Source: Linum tenue (taxonomy: Eukaryota > Streptophyta > Magnoliopsida > Malpighiales > Linaceae). Taken from it: a DNA stretch of 64,000 nucleotides. How positions within the stretch are numbered: position 1 is the first letter of the stretch; every line of letters begins with the position of its first letter. This document shows positions 30,470 through 41,863 of the stretch, one piece after another. Below the pieces are notes generated by a model. It worked only from the letters and a program-made list of their open reading frames with translations. It searched no databases and had not been told where the DNA came from. A program made the translations under genes and the position numbers. Where the stretch lies: the NCBI GenBank assembly GCA_946122785.1, contig CAMGYJ010000011.1, positions 57,400,449 through 57,464,448 of the forward strand. The letters run 5' to 3'.

Positions 30470-32357
30470 TCTCAAACAGCTCAAGAATAGGGGTAAAAAT
30501 ATGTGCATTCAATGGTCTATCACCAGACATTCTTCTAAATGCAGACAATACTCTTTTAATACACTGAAGCCCCATATTAGACCCATCAGAGAATAACAGA
30601 AGGTCATCAGCAAACATCAGGTGAGTTAATTTCAGCCTTTTACACATAGGGTGGAAAGGCATCAAGTCTTGCTTAACTGCCTCATTCATAAGACAGGAGA
30701 AGATTTCCATAGCTACTGCAAACAGTAAGGTGAAAGAGGATCACCCTGCCTCAAACCCTTCTTGGCAGGGAAATACCCAACTGATCCACCATTAAACCCA
30801 ATACTTAGCCTAGGTGTTGTAACACACATTCTTAACCATTTCAAGAACTTGTCAGGGATCCCCATGGCTTGCAAAACATTAAAGAGGAACCCCCAGTCAA
30901 CAGAATCAAAGGCCTTCATAAGATCCACCTTTACTAAAGATCTAGGTGAAATGTTCTTCCTACCATACTTATGGACCAATTCATGTGCAAGAAGGATATT
31001 CTCCCCAATAACCCTACCCTTGACAAAAGCAGTCTAGGATTCACTTATGATACTAGGCATAACAGTACTAAGTCTGGTGGCTAAGATTTTGGCCATACAC
31101 TTATAAAGAATATTGCAACAGGAAATAGGTCTAAAAAACTTCATTTCCTCAGGGTTCTTTGTCCTTTTCCCCCAATAACTTCTTATAGAATCCTTCAGCA
31201 ATTTTGGACATCCCATTAGTATCCGTAACCCTAGACCCAGATTCATCAAGCAAAGATCTAATCATATTCCTCTTTTGCCTACTCTTAACAGAGTTATGAA
31301 AATAGGGGGTATTAGAATCACCCTCCTTAAGCCAGATTTCCCGAGACTTTTGTCTGAAAAAGGATTCCTCAGCTTCTTTTAGCTCCTTGACCTCTTTAGC
31401 CAGTCTAAGCTCCTCTGCAAAGGTATCAGAAGTAGGTGTTTTGAGAGCCTCAGCCTGAGCCCCCATCAATTCACTTTCCTTCAAACGGACTCTTTCACTC
31501 AAATCAGAGTAGACATCTTTGTTCAACCTCTTCAGAAGCCCCTTGAGAATTTTTAGCTTCTTACAAACACAAACCAAAGGTGACCCATCCACTTGCATCG
31601 ACGAGGCCTCCTTCACCAGATCAAGGAATCTAGGATACTTTATCCAGAACTTGAAGAATTTGAAGAGTTTAGGCAGAGACTTAACTGAACTATCAGTATT
31701 CAGATAGATTGGACAATGATCTGATACTGAAGGATCAAGTAACTCAACAGTACTCGACACAAGATCCCCAAGCCATTTGACATTGACAAATACCCTATCC
31801 AGCCTCCTAGCAATTGGATTGCCAATTTGTTTGTTAATCCATATAAACCACGGACCAGATGCCTTGTGCTCCTCAAGCTCACAGTCATATTACCACTGCC
31901 TAAAATCAGCCATACTACTAGAGAAGATAGGTGAATTTGAAGCCTCACTGATATCCCCAATAGCATTGATATCTCCCAACACTGCCTAGGGGGCTGAACC
32001 AACTTTGGAACCTTTCAAGTCACTATAGAGGACCCTTCTACCCAGTTCCTCATTTGATGCATAAACCGCCGAGAGGAAAAAAGGAACACCAGTGGAAACC
32101 ATAAGATGAATGAATTGATCTGTCTTATGCAAAACTATAAGCAGTATATCAGGCTTCCACAATAACCATAACTTCCCCAAACCACTACTATTATTAGCCA
32201 CCTTAAACTCCCAACCAGGGAACTTTTTATTTATCAATTCCTCAGCCTTATTATGTCTAACTCTAGGTATTAGTATAACTAGGATATCTATATCATATCT
32301 ATTTACTAGCTGTCTAACAGCCTTATTCTTGCCCGGGTCATTAAACCCCCCGGACAT
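30470..32357 (-). pseudogene. LINE ORF2: endonuclease and reverse transcriptase, truncated
   Basis: The endonuclease starts near 32357 (GGFNDPGKNKAVRQL) and shows FFLSAVYASNEELGRR, LDRVFVN-like and the catalytic SDHCPI (about 31718). The RT begins with KFFRPISCCNILYKCMAKIL (about 31140), then SLVKVDLMKAFDSVDW (about 30930), KKGLRQGDPLSP (about 30740) and LMFADDLLLFSDG (about 30610), the catalytic FADD. Several stops and frame changes lie between (near 31249, 31034, 30980 and 30711). The sequence is cut at 30470. Confidence 0.8.
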
Positions 32358-32493
32358 TCCAAGTGAGAATTTTCATCGTTTCTTACTAGCTCTCCCACCT
32401 TTACGGGGGAGAATTGGAGCAATGCGAGGATTAGAAGGCTTCTGTTTAGCACTGCCCACCACAATCCAAGGATTAGGCTCCTTCACTTGATCT

Positions 32494-33414
32494 TCACTGT
32501 CTAGGACTTCCAACCTTAACCGATGACCCAAGAACTACATCAACAAAGCTAACAGCCACATTCCCAATCGACGGGGGAACTTGCGCTTCCTGGTCACTCA
32601 TATCCACCTCCTTCCCCTTAGAGACCAAGTTATCAACATTAGCACCATCAAACACTCCAGCCTGAGGCTCCAAAGAAACCTCAGAAACCACCAGTGCAGC
32701 TTCCTTCTCGCTAACCAGTGTTGCAGATTCAGAAGGAGCCCTGTGCTCACCCTTAATAACCCATTTCTTATTACTGTTTGCCAAAATAGAACAGTCATGC
32801 CCATAAACTTGACAACTTGGGAACACCCTGGGCAAGTTCAAGTATTCAATAAAGACCTCAAAACCCGGATTATCATCAGGTTAGAGCCGTACCTTAGGTG
32901 GAAATCCACAATCTGCTGAGAGATCCACACAAACTTTTGCGAACCCCAGCTGACTCCCCATCCTGGTAGCTTTGTCCATCCAAAGAGGCGGCCCTAGGGT
33001 ACTTGCAACCCACTCCAGAACATCAATCGAATGATACTCCAACGGGATCCCCCCAAGTGTTACCCAGATAGGAAGTGATTCAACCAGCGGAGTCACTGGC
33101 TGAATGCCTGGAGTCCACTTCCGAAGGTATAGCTGGTTACCTTGATAATGCCAGGGCCCCGACCTGAATACCCACTTGCTCGTTGACGAAGATGGGAATT
33201 GGAAAACAAACATTCGAGACCCAAATCACGAGACTCGAACAACACCGTTTCTCCCCCAAATTGATGTAGCCCAAGTCAGAAGCCGAGCCACCTTTGGGTG
33301 AGCACCAACAAACTGCCCGATGAGGCAATCACGCCAGCGCTCTTCCCCTTTTTTCTTCACCTCTCGCGGAATACGATAGTCGTCATTCACCCGCTCCGGA
33401 GAACGAAATTTCAT
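32494..33414 (-). pseudogene. LINE ORF1 (DUF4283 domain)
   Basis: The first frame (33414-33226) has RWRDCLIGQFVGAHPKV and IWGRNGVVRV. The next (33213-32881) has MFVFQFPSSSTSKWVFRSG, LYLRKWTPGIQPVT and LPIWVTLGGIPLEYHS, the standard DUF4283 sequence of plant L1 ORF1. A third frame (32841-32494) carries CQVYGHDC, resembling the knuckle that follows, and an acidic tail. The protein binds RNA in the element's particle. Two frame changes break it. Confidence 0.75.
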
Positions 33415-33495
33415 CCGGCTCTCTTGAGGAACCTCAAACAGTTGAGCCCAAGTGCTCCCCCCGGATCCCTTGCCTGTCGTCGGAAACCCTAGGGA

Positions 33496-34464
33496 GAATT
33501 AGAGAGAAGAGAGAGAGAGAAGTTTAGCTGTTGATTATCTTCTCCAAAATTTCAAGATTCTAATATAGAAAATAAATTTGATCAGATGGCAGCAACACAA
33601 AAAAGCCTTAAAGCTACTGTAAATCAGTTGGCTGCAAAGATGAACGACACTGCAAGGTAAGAACCTTGTTGTATTCGATTGTTTGGATGAGATTAGAATT
33701 TCATTGTTGGTTTGTTGTTGTTGTGAATGGCACAATCTCATATATGGTTATATTTATCACATGCAGGTAGATATGAAGGCGTGAAGAATGTTAAGTTGCA
33801 GCTATGAAGGCTTGATGTTTGAGTCGAGGTTTAGGTAGTGAACTAATGATGTAGATGTGTAGGTTATGAACACTTTTGGATGTTTGGCTTGTTGTGAACT
33901 AAAAAGCTTGCTGGATGTTTGAGTTCTCTAGAATGTTGGAGGTTTGATTACTCTTTTGGATGGTTGGCAGCTATGAATGAAATAGTTCTTTTGATATGTG
34001 TAAGTATCATTTTGTCATATTGTCTCTGTAGTGCTGTGCCAAATATGACGAGCTAGTTGTCACAATACAGAAACGATTTGAAATTATCCGGTTTTAAAAG
34101 AATTCACACAATGACAAATGTTTTTTGTGACTTAAAACATAAACTATAATGTAACAAACCTAGTGACAATAATTTTCATTACAATAAACTATTTTGTCAT
34201 AATAGCCTCTTCAAAATCGGATGGCCTGTGTGTCATCATGTGACAATTTGTCACTTAAGAACTTTGACGCCGTATATTTGTCACTGGAACATGAAGGGTA
34301 TGGTGACAAACTCCATTTGCGTTTGTCACAATAAATCTATTACGACGAGCTTCCGGTAACAAATGCATTTTGTCACAAAGTTTGTCACAACAGAGTTTAC
34401 GTGACAAAATCGGGACCTGTAATGACAAAACGGATTGTCACCATAGACCATATATGTTGTAGTG
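33496..34464 (+). mobile_element. CACTA transposon right end (second copy)
   Basis: The right end reads TATGTTGTAGTG, finishing at 34464, where TTGTAGTG is the complement of the CACTA terminus. TGACAA/TTGTCA motifs are dense from about 34010 to 34450, as in the subterminal zone of 13541-16838. At 33586 a short frame after a splice-acceptor-like CAG reads MAATQKSLKATVNQLAAKM, similar in style to the coiled-coil tail of CACTA tail ORFs. The left half is missing and the LINE 5' end adjoins. The left limit is a guess. Confidence 0.6.
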
Positions 34465-34651
34465 ATAGTGAAAATTTACACACGCTTATATAACATAAAT
34501 ATTCAAATCAACAGTATCATTTATAGCTGAAAAGTGAAACTGCACCCCTAATTCAAGTTTTCCTGCACATAGAGTGATTTTAGGAGGCTGACGTGGCATC
34601 CCATTTAGGCAGGATTTCTTTCCTCTTCCGTCGACTGGAATCGTTCTCTTC

Positions 34652-35036
34652 CAAGGTTGTCAAACCGGTTTATGCCAGTGTGCCGGTTTAGCAAATGGAA
34701 TGGTTCGACCGGTGGCACATACCGGTTTGTACCGGTTCATGCCGGTCAATATTACAAATAAAATTATAAATACTCATATTTAAACATGACATTTAACGTC
34801 AATACCTAAATATTTATGCTTGAATCCAACAAATAACATCAATATTTAACTTTAATACTCATAAAATAAATAATAAAATAATTTTTAACAATTAGATTCA
34901 ATAAAATAAAGTCATTTTACTTAGAGATTCGTATATCGATCATGCCGGTCATACCGGTGCTGTCACGCCGGTTTTATGACCGGTACCGGTTGAACCAGGT
35001 ACAACCAGTGGCATGCCGGCGGGCGTGACAACCATG
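34652..35036 (+). mobile_element. hAT-type MITE H1, copy 1
   Basis: A 385-bp element starting CAAGGTTGTCAAACCGG and ending GGCGTGACAACCATG, with imperfect inverted ends. Target duplication TTCTCTTC at 34644-34651 and 35037-35044 is a perfect 8 bp, as expected for hAT. Both ends are rich in ACCGGT; the centre is AT-rich. Non-coding. Confidence 0.9.
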
Positions 35037-35044
35037 TTCTCTTC

Positions 35045-36548
35045 TCTCCACTTTTTTTCTTCTCAAAAGCACAAGCTAACCTCCGGCAGTCGATTCTATG
35101 TACCTGCATTTCGACTGATTCCTCTTCGTGATTACGGTGCTTGCGCTCCATATCTTCCATCAAAATCCTCACTCAACCTGGCCATCGTTTGCGCTCCCAA
35201 TCCGCCACTGAAAATCGATCTCACGATTGGTCTTTTTATTCTTGGGAATTGAAGATGGAGAAGCTGAAGATTTTGACTCTTATATTCCAAGGCAAATAGA
35301 ACGGAGTCGAATGAAGTAGTTGCGGTAGAGGTCCGACTTGAGCGGTCGTAATCGATTCCTCTGCTGTGGCGCTGTTTTATCCTCTCAATTGTGGTAATCT
35401 TTTGTCTTTCTTCACCGGAGAGTCGTTCTGCTTCGCGGTCGGAAAGTTCTCCCCCATCCCTTGCAGCTTCTCCTCATTTGGCTATTGTATTTTGACGTAA
35501 ATGTCGGGTAGACTTTTCAGGTGCTTTTTCTCATCGATTTCCCTGTGTTGTGTTTGGTTTAATTCTTCAAGTTTGGGTGTAATCATGTGTCCTATTCTTG
35601 CGGTCTCTGCATAACTATTCCCATTCTCATAAGCAGATTGGGTTAGGGATTGAAAGCTTTGATTCTTCAAGGTCGGGTGCAACCATGTGTGTCTTTCTTC
35701 TGCTTGAGCCATTCATATCTCCATTCTCTTGAGTAGGTCGAAATAGGGAGTGCATTTAGCCTGCACTTGTGCGTTTAGGGTTTGTACGTTGTGGGTATCT
35801 TTCAATCTGAGGCGGATTCACTTATTTTTCCCATAGCACACCCATCTAAGGAGAATTCCATTATTTTTTCCAGGACACACCCATCTAATTTGGTTCTCCA
35901 TCAGGATCTCGAATTCCCCCCTTTCATCCATCAATATAGTCCCAATAGTATAGAGAATCCCCAATTTGGATGTTTCCTTAATTCTTAGACGGAAGCAAAA
36001 CTCTATGTCCCTCATATGGAACACCTCAAGTCCTTCAATTACTTTTCAAACGCCAATTCCAATCATGTTGCTTTTGTGTACAGTCGCCTCCAGTTGTCTA
36101 CATTTCGACTCTCAGTACTTAACCCTCAAACTCTTATCTTTCACTAATTGGACCTCAGAGTTCATAGGTAATCCATTTCTTTTTATTGCCTCTTGGTTTC
36201 CTGTTTGTAATATTTAATTGATAGGCCAACTTTAATGCTCATTTTATTGTGTCAATTGCATATGTATGGAAATATGTTTGTGGGATTACATATATTAATA
36301 TATAAAAGCCTTGGTTCCAGGCACTGTTCATTAGTGGCATCCACTTTCCTCTTTGTGACTGGGCAATCTCCAAACCATTGCCTTCATTCGCCCACGTGCC
36401 TAGCTTCCCCTCTCACACAAATGCCCACTCCTCCTTATTACCCCACTCGCCAATAAAAGACCTTTGGATCCAGCCTTTCTTCATCAGTTACTCATCAAAA
36501 CTCTAATTTCCAGGAAACAATTCATTAGTTCTCAACAAAGGATCCTCA
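35045..36548. other. No gene recognised between two inverted MITEs
   Basis: The sequence 35045-35460 has the look of a 5' leader (C/T-rich, balanced GC) but no conserved protein is readable. 35480-36450 holds short frames without known domains. Confidence 0.45.
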
Positions 36549-36556
36549 CTCGCCAC

Positions 36557-36939
36557 CAAGGTTGTCACGCCGGCCGGCGTGCCACTGGTTGAACCTGGTT
36601 CAACCTGTACCGGTCATAAAACTGATATGACACCACCGGTATGACCGGCATGATCGATATACGAATCTCCAAGTAAAATGATCTTATCTTAGTGAATTTA
36701 ATTGATAAAAAGTAATTTATTATTTATTTTATGTGTTAAAAAGTTAAATGTTGATGTTATTTGTTGGATTCAAGTACAAATATTTAGGTATTGACGTTAA
36801 ATGTCATGTTTAAATATGAGTATTGTAAATTATTTGTAATATTAACCGGCATGAACCGGCACAAACCGGTAGATACCACCGGTCGAACCATTCCACTTGC
36901 TAAACCGGCACACTGGCACAAACCGGTTTGACAACCTTG
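36557..36939 (-). mobile_element. hAT-type MITE H1, copy 2 (inverted)
   Basis: A 383-bp copy of the element at 34652-35036 in opposite orientation. The ends CAAGGTTGTCA and TGACAACCTTG are perfect inverted repeats. The target duplication is CTCGCCAC at 36549-36556 and 36940-36947. The different duplications show two independent insertions. Confidence 0.9.
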
Positions 36940-37336
36940 CTCGCCACTTTACCTTCTCTTCCTTCTTCTGATTTCTCTCCTGCCATAAGCAACCTTCTGC
37001 TTCATCTTATCTTCTCCTCCATACCACACAAACTTTCCCTTTTGTTCGTCGGTTCAGAACCTCTCTCCCCTTTCCATCTACTTCCGATGACTTTTTCCCC
37101 AATCCCCACACACTATCTTGCCGCTTCGCCGACCCGAGATCCACGGAATCCCACCAGAACCTTCTGTTTAGAGAAAATCCTCCCATACCCTACACACTCT
37201 CGGCAGAATACTGCCTTCCCTCTCCTGCATCGTTTCAATTGCCCTCTCCCAAAGCTCGATTCTGAACCCCCGTGCTTCGTTTGGCCGTTACCCCACCAAA
37301 ACTGTAGCTGCCTTTCAATCGACCACTTTTCAGCTA

Positions 37337-38104
37337 ATGCCCCGCAACGGCGTGACGGGAAGGAGAGTAGTTGATGTGGAGGAAGAAGTTGAGGTGGAGA
37401 AGGCGGCGGCGGCGGAGGTACATCGATCGCTCTCGCCCTTTTCGGCAAAAACCCAGGTACCGATCTCTCTCTCTCTCTCTCTCTCTCTCTATTTAAGAAA
37501 GGAATTGTTGGAATGGAGAAAGAAGTTTAAGAGGAGGTCATGGCGGCAACGAGCTCCTTCATGGAGGAATCACAAGGGAGATTTGAACTCGGTGGACAAG
37601 CACCAGCGCCAGCTCGAGGTCCGACTCCGGCAGCTCTAATGCGGAAGGCGACGACGACTAGAAGAATGCCGACTACAGCGAATTTTTTCCTTCACTCCAT
37701 TCACCCAACTCAATGTGGTTCCGTTGAGGGAAAGATTGAGTTTCATTTTGTTGATGGGTTGTATGTTATCTGCTTTTGTGGCTTATGTTGGTTATTGCGG
37801 CTGACCTCAGGAAAGCTATGGACAACACTCTACTCGACCTCCCAAAGCTGAAGCGCCACATCTACGCTGTCTTCTTCTGCCTCAAAACCGGTCTCAACCT
37901 CTACATCCAGCTCTCTTCAAATTCATTTACTTTGGTGGGTGCATTTTCCTTCCACTTTTCCCCATTTCTGGCATTTCATTGTGGGACTCTAATGTCAAGG
38001 AATGCGTGGATTGGCTCTAGGTGACGATAGAACTCATTCGTGATATTTTGGATCAAAAAGTACCTCTTGCCAAAGCAACCTATGCTGCCTTACAAGAAAA
38101 ATAA
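37337..38104 (+). pseudogene. Unidentified gene fragment with at least two joined exons
   Basis: Exons 37811-37934 and 38021-38104 join in frame with AG and GT sites. They read KAMDNTLLDLPKLKRHIYAV, FFCLKTGLNLYIQLSSNSF, then VTIELIRDILDQKVPLAKAT and a stop (TAA, 38102-38104). The coherent splicing and stop suggest the true 3' end of a protein-coding gene. Upstream, 37337-37700 has charged coding-like sequence (VEEEVEVEKAAAAEV; HQRQLEVRLRQL) in frames broken by a stop and a frame change. I do not recognise the family. No promoter is evident. It could be a small expressed gene with further exons, or a fragment carried by a transposon. Confidence 0.4.
37461..37490 (+). repeat. (CT)n microsatellite
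   Basis: About 14 CT units, in a region resembling a promoter or leader. Confidence 0.9.
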
Positions 38105-38768
38105 AGTTACAGTTTCTTTTCATTCCATCCTTTTCCCAAAATCCACATCGAATTCAGCTTCTAGAGTATTTGTGCTTACATTGTTGTTTCAGTCTCTCAT
38201 TGATTAGGTTATGTTCAGTGTTCAGCTTCTGTTAGTTCGGGTAGCTTTCCAATCGTGAAATATCTTTTATCAGTTGAAGTTAATTGATTGCACTATTAAT
38301 TCGTTTTTAGAAAATTTTGTTGACTTTGTTTGGTTGTTGATATCTTTGTTATGTGTCATGTTGTAAACATAACTGCCATTTCATAAAATTCGGTTGCGAT
38401 AGTCTGGAAGGAGAAATGTGCTTCCTACAAGCTAGAAGCCATCATTAGTTAGAAGCTCTATCAAACAGCTCCATTGTTTGCCTAGAGCGTCTGTGGGTTA
38501 ACAAAAGTTGGTTAGCAACTTCCATTATACTGTTCGATTTCTAAGCCCCTTGGTCGATTAGGTTATGTTGTTTGCCACTGCCACTATGGATTCAGAGTGT
38601 TTTACTAACAAGCTGTAACATATTTGTACTATCCATTTCGTCAGAGGCTTCAATTTTTCTCTATGGCATTTGCTACATAAACCTTCACATATGGACTTTG
38701 CTGGTCTCTTTGGTATTCAATGGACCAGTAAGGGCATTTGTTTATACTTTTTGGTTGATCTGTGATCA
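38105..38768. other. No gene seen
   Basis: AT-rich sequence that could be 3' flank or intron of the preceding fragment. No domain is readable. Confidence 0.45.
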
Positions 38769-38776
38769 TAAATACA

Positions 38777-39255
38777 CAGTGTTCAAGAAGACGCTAGGCG
38801 CTATCTAGGCGAGGAGGCACCGCCCAGCGCCCAGGCCGATTAGTCGTTGCCTAGGCGAGATTAAACGTTGAAAAAAATATATGATAAATAAGCCATATTA
38901 CACAAAAACTCAAGTCGCTATATCATTATTCATGCATTCATATACACATACAACCCTTTTCCATTATCCCAAACATCCCAAGTCGCCAACCATGAGGAGG
39001 GATCTCACTGCTGGTCGATAAGGGGAGCGGCTGGTCAAATGGAAAAGGGTAATAGAATAGGGATTGAGATTTTCACAAAAAAACTACACTTTCCCCCTTT
39101 ATTAGTTGTTCTGGGCGTTCCCCACCAGAGTGAAAACTCGCCTCCAAATGCCTAGGTGCCTAGAATAATCGCCCAGGGCTAGACGGGGCGATTTCCTCCT
39201 GCCTAGCTATTAATCGCGCCTAGGCTAGAGATTAATCGCGTCTTCTTGAACACTG
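38777..39255 (+). mobile_element. hAT-type MITE H2
   Basis: A 479-bp element with perfect 18-bp inverted ends CAGTGTTCAAGAAGACGC and GCGTCTTCTTGAACACTG. Target duplication TAAATACA at 38769-38776 and 39256-39263. Subterminal zones repeat CCTAGGCG-type motifs in both orientations (GCCTAGGCGAG, CCTAGGTGCC, GCGCCTAGGC). Non-coding. Confidence 0.95.
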
Positions 39256-39263
39256 TAAATACA

Positions 39264-40349
39264 CAAAAAAACTGAATTGCCATCCATTCAAAAGGAAAGA
39301 ACCCAAAACCCGTTAACCACCCCTAGACTAATTGATCACAACTCTTCAAGATGAAGATCTTAATGTGGTCCTCATAGTCAAATGAGGGGAATTATGTGTT
39401 GCCTCTGCAAGTTTTCTATCTGCTGCAACTTTGTGGCTTTAACCTATCCCACAATGGCTTTACTTCTTTTTTTATCTGACATTTTACTTTTCACAGTACA
39501 ATTGGAATCTGTCATCGAGAGATTAATTGCATATGAAGTAACGAGCAAAACTTAGATTGAAAAGAAAGGTTCAATTTGGTTGTATCATTCTGATGTACTC
39601 AGAGATTGGGGAGGACAGACGGACCAGCATAATTTTATGCAGATTGGGGAGGATATGTAAAGAGGGATAGGTACCCTTTTCCTTTTTTTACTTGGTTATT
39701 CATTTCATACTGATGTTCATTTAAGTTTCGAACTATGTAGTTTCTTTTCTTTCTTGGAAAGTATCCGCCATAGAGGAAGCATACAGGACATTCGATTAAT
39801 AATGGTTCTAATTACACCAGAGGCATGAACTACTTGGGATTTGTTTGTACTAAAAGCATAAAAAATATGAAGCTAGAGGACATCATTTGATTGACATATA
39901 AATATCATGTTAAGTATAGGCCAAGCCATTACAGCTATATTAGCGAATCAACATCTGTAAGTTTGTCATTAATTGGAGAATGCTACGAATGTTTTCCCAG
40001 GATCTCAATTCACTGTTTTTATATGTTGAAATTTTAATACAGAGAAGCACCGGAACTGATTGTGCTTACCAAAAAGGGCATTTGCTTCCTGTTAATGCTG
40101 CCTTCTGATTGTTTTGTTGTTTTGTTTGTTAATTAATTCTATAAACTGGAATGCTGCAATTTTACAAGTTTGGTGCAAGCTACCAAGAAGAGAATTAGAC
40201 ACCCTTACAACTTAAACAATAATTAGATCCGGTGTATACACTGTGGAAGATTTATGTGCCATGACAGGAAGGTGAAGAGTAGGAATAAAAATTAATTAAC
40301 GCTAACAAAAAGATACTGATAAGACTCTTACTTTTTTCCTATGCTGCAG
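39264..40349. other. No gene seen
   Basis: AT-rich sequence without readable domains. It could be intronic if the exon-like pieces at 37811, 40350 and 40591 once belonged to transcribed units. Confidence 0.4.
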
Positions 40350-40408
40350 TACAGGCCTCCCAAGGCACCAACAAGGTCCCAAGCCTTGCAGCCTCAATCT
40401 GTGAAGTT
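40350..40408 (+). other. Exon-like segment, unidentified
   Basis: After a polypyrimidine run and CTGCAG acceptor, the frame reads YRPPKAPTRSQALQPQSVK. It is proline- and glutamine-rich, and no family is recognised. It may be chance. Confidence 0.2.
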
Positions 40409-40590
40409 CTTGGGTTGGTTCGTTAGCTTTTCTTTTTCAGTGTTGAATGTTAGGTGAATGTTATGAGGGGATGTCCCATGTATCATTCAATAGTTGCTAC
40501 CAAGTAGTGGACTGTTCCATCTAATTAAGGTTTCTTGGTGCAACTGTCAGGTTTAACTGTGGGGCTCTTACTGGTTTTCCATGCAACATC

Positions 40591-40695
40591 CATCATTCTC
40601 TCTCGATTGCTTTCTTTGGAGTTGGGGATGGGCAATGGGATGCAATGAAACAGTTTGGTGATAACATTCCTGCATTTGACAACTTGCAGTTGCAG
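40591..40695 (+). pseudogene. RGLG-type copine-domain exon fragment
   Basis: The frame reads SLSIAFFGVGDGQWDAMKQF, then GDNIPAFDNLQLQ, and ends at a GT donor (CAG then GTACG). This matches the strand-loop block VGVGDGPWD...FDDNIPARAFDNFQF of plant RGLG proteins, RING E3 ubiquitin ligases with a copine (vWA-like) domain. Only this one exon is seen. The expected AR between IPA and FDN is missing, and neither RING finger nor other copine blocks are found nearby. It is therefore a fragment, either captured or left over from a lost gene. Confidence 0.6.
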
Positions 40696-41586
40696 GTACG
40701 TACTTTTCCAGATATAACTTTGTTACATGATTCTCTAAAGTTGTAAGCTTTAGCAGAAACTATGATTGAACTAAAAATGAAAAGGTTAGACATAACATAA
40801 TTATGCAACAAGGGTTGTTTGTTTCATTAGTTAGGATGATGTCTACTGTTAGTTAATTATTTGATCATTGCCTGAGAGTTCACTGAACTATGGTTTTGTA
40901 ACAACAGGGTTGCTAAATTAAAAATCTCACCAAGATGCCAACTAAACCAAGTGATGTACAACAAAATGATCACTACTAACTTGGTTTTGGTTCATATGAG
41001 TCTACCAACTTATGCACCCACTTTAAATAACCCTTTTTCAACTCAGCCGTATCTGCAAAATCAAATCCCAACCAGAGATCCTACCCTTTCATAAATTGGA
41101 AAGGGCTGGGAATGGTGTGCTGATTGGATAATTTTGGTGACGATGTGAGCCTATATCATATGCTAACTCTAACAAACTAACGGTGTAGTAGATGGAAGGA
41201 AACATTTTTTTACAAATCCCTTTGGTTAGTATTTTGTGATGCTTTTTTGTTTACTGGGTTTCATTTGCTCTTGCTTTCCAATACAGAGCCACACAAAGTA
41301 TCGATTTTCTGGGCAGATTTATGACTTTAAAGTTGATTGGGTTATAGCAGTATTAGTGGTCTCCATTAAAGTTGCTTCTGTACCTTCACTTTTGCTTCTC
41401 TTTTGAATTCAGATTCCCTTACGTTTCCCTTTTGTTGCAGCTGCCATATCCTCCTCTTGACGTTTTATGGTTGTAGCAAAGATCAACCTGTAGAATTCCT
41501 ACTTTGTTAGCCGAGCATGAATTTAGTGTTTCAGCAACATGCTCAATTGGAAGGAATAACGGCCTTAGCTGAAATTTTACTTATAT
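40696..41586. other. No gene recognised
   Basis: Downstream of the RGLG-like exon no further copine or RING block is readable. A short frame LPYPPLDVLWL follows an acceptor-like site at about 41440 but is too short to assign. Confidence 0.4.
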
Positions 41587-41863
41587 GGGGTCATTTGGAT
41601 CCAGGTTTTTAATTTGTGGGATTTTGGCTCAAATCACTGGTTTAAAAACCTAGGTTTTTAATTTGTGGGATTTGTGTGGGATTTTAAAATAGCTGATCAC
41701 CATCAGCTATTTCATAATCCCACAATTGTGGGTTTCTGAAATCTCTAATATTTAAAATCTCTTATCATATAATTGCTTTCCAAACGAGTGATTTTAATAA
41801 AATCCCACATTATGTAGGATTGTGCCCAAATCCCACACCCAAAACCTGCATCCAAATGACCCC
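41587..41863 (+). mobile_element. Short TIR element (MITE) of 277 bp
   Basis: The ends GGGGTCATTTGGATCCAGG and CCTGCATCCAAATGACCCC are inverted with one mismatch. Flanks are TAT and ATA, so the target duplication is ambiguous (TA if each end is extended by one base). The type resembles PIF/Harbinger or Tc1/Stowaway MITEs. Internally it has GTGGGATTT and AAATCCCAC repeats. Confidence 0.75.

Larger units (their letters stand above)
30470..33495 (-). mobile_element. L1-type LINE (non-LTR retrotransposon), 3' end lost
   Basis: In minus-strand order it has an ORF1 with a DUF4283-type domain, an endonuclease and a reverse transcriptase ending just after the catalytic motif. The 3' end, with the RT thumb, RNase H and poly-A, is missing; the Athila LTR begins at the break. 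Loss of the 3' end is unlike the usual 5' truncation of LINEs and points to insertion and deletion after integration. Confidence 0.8.
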
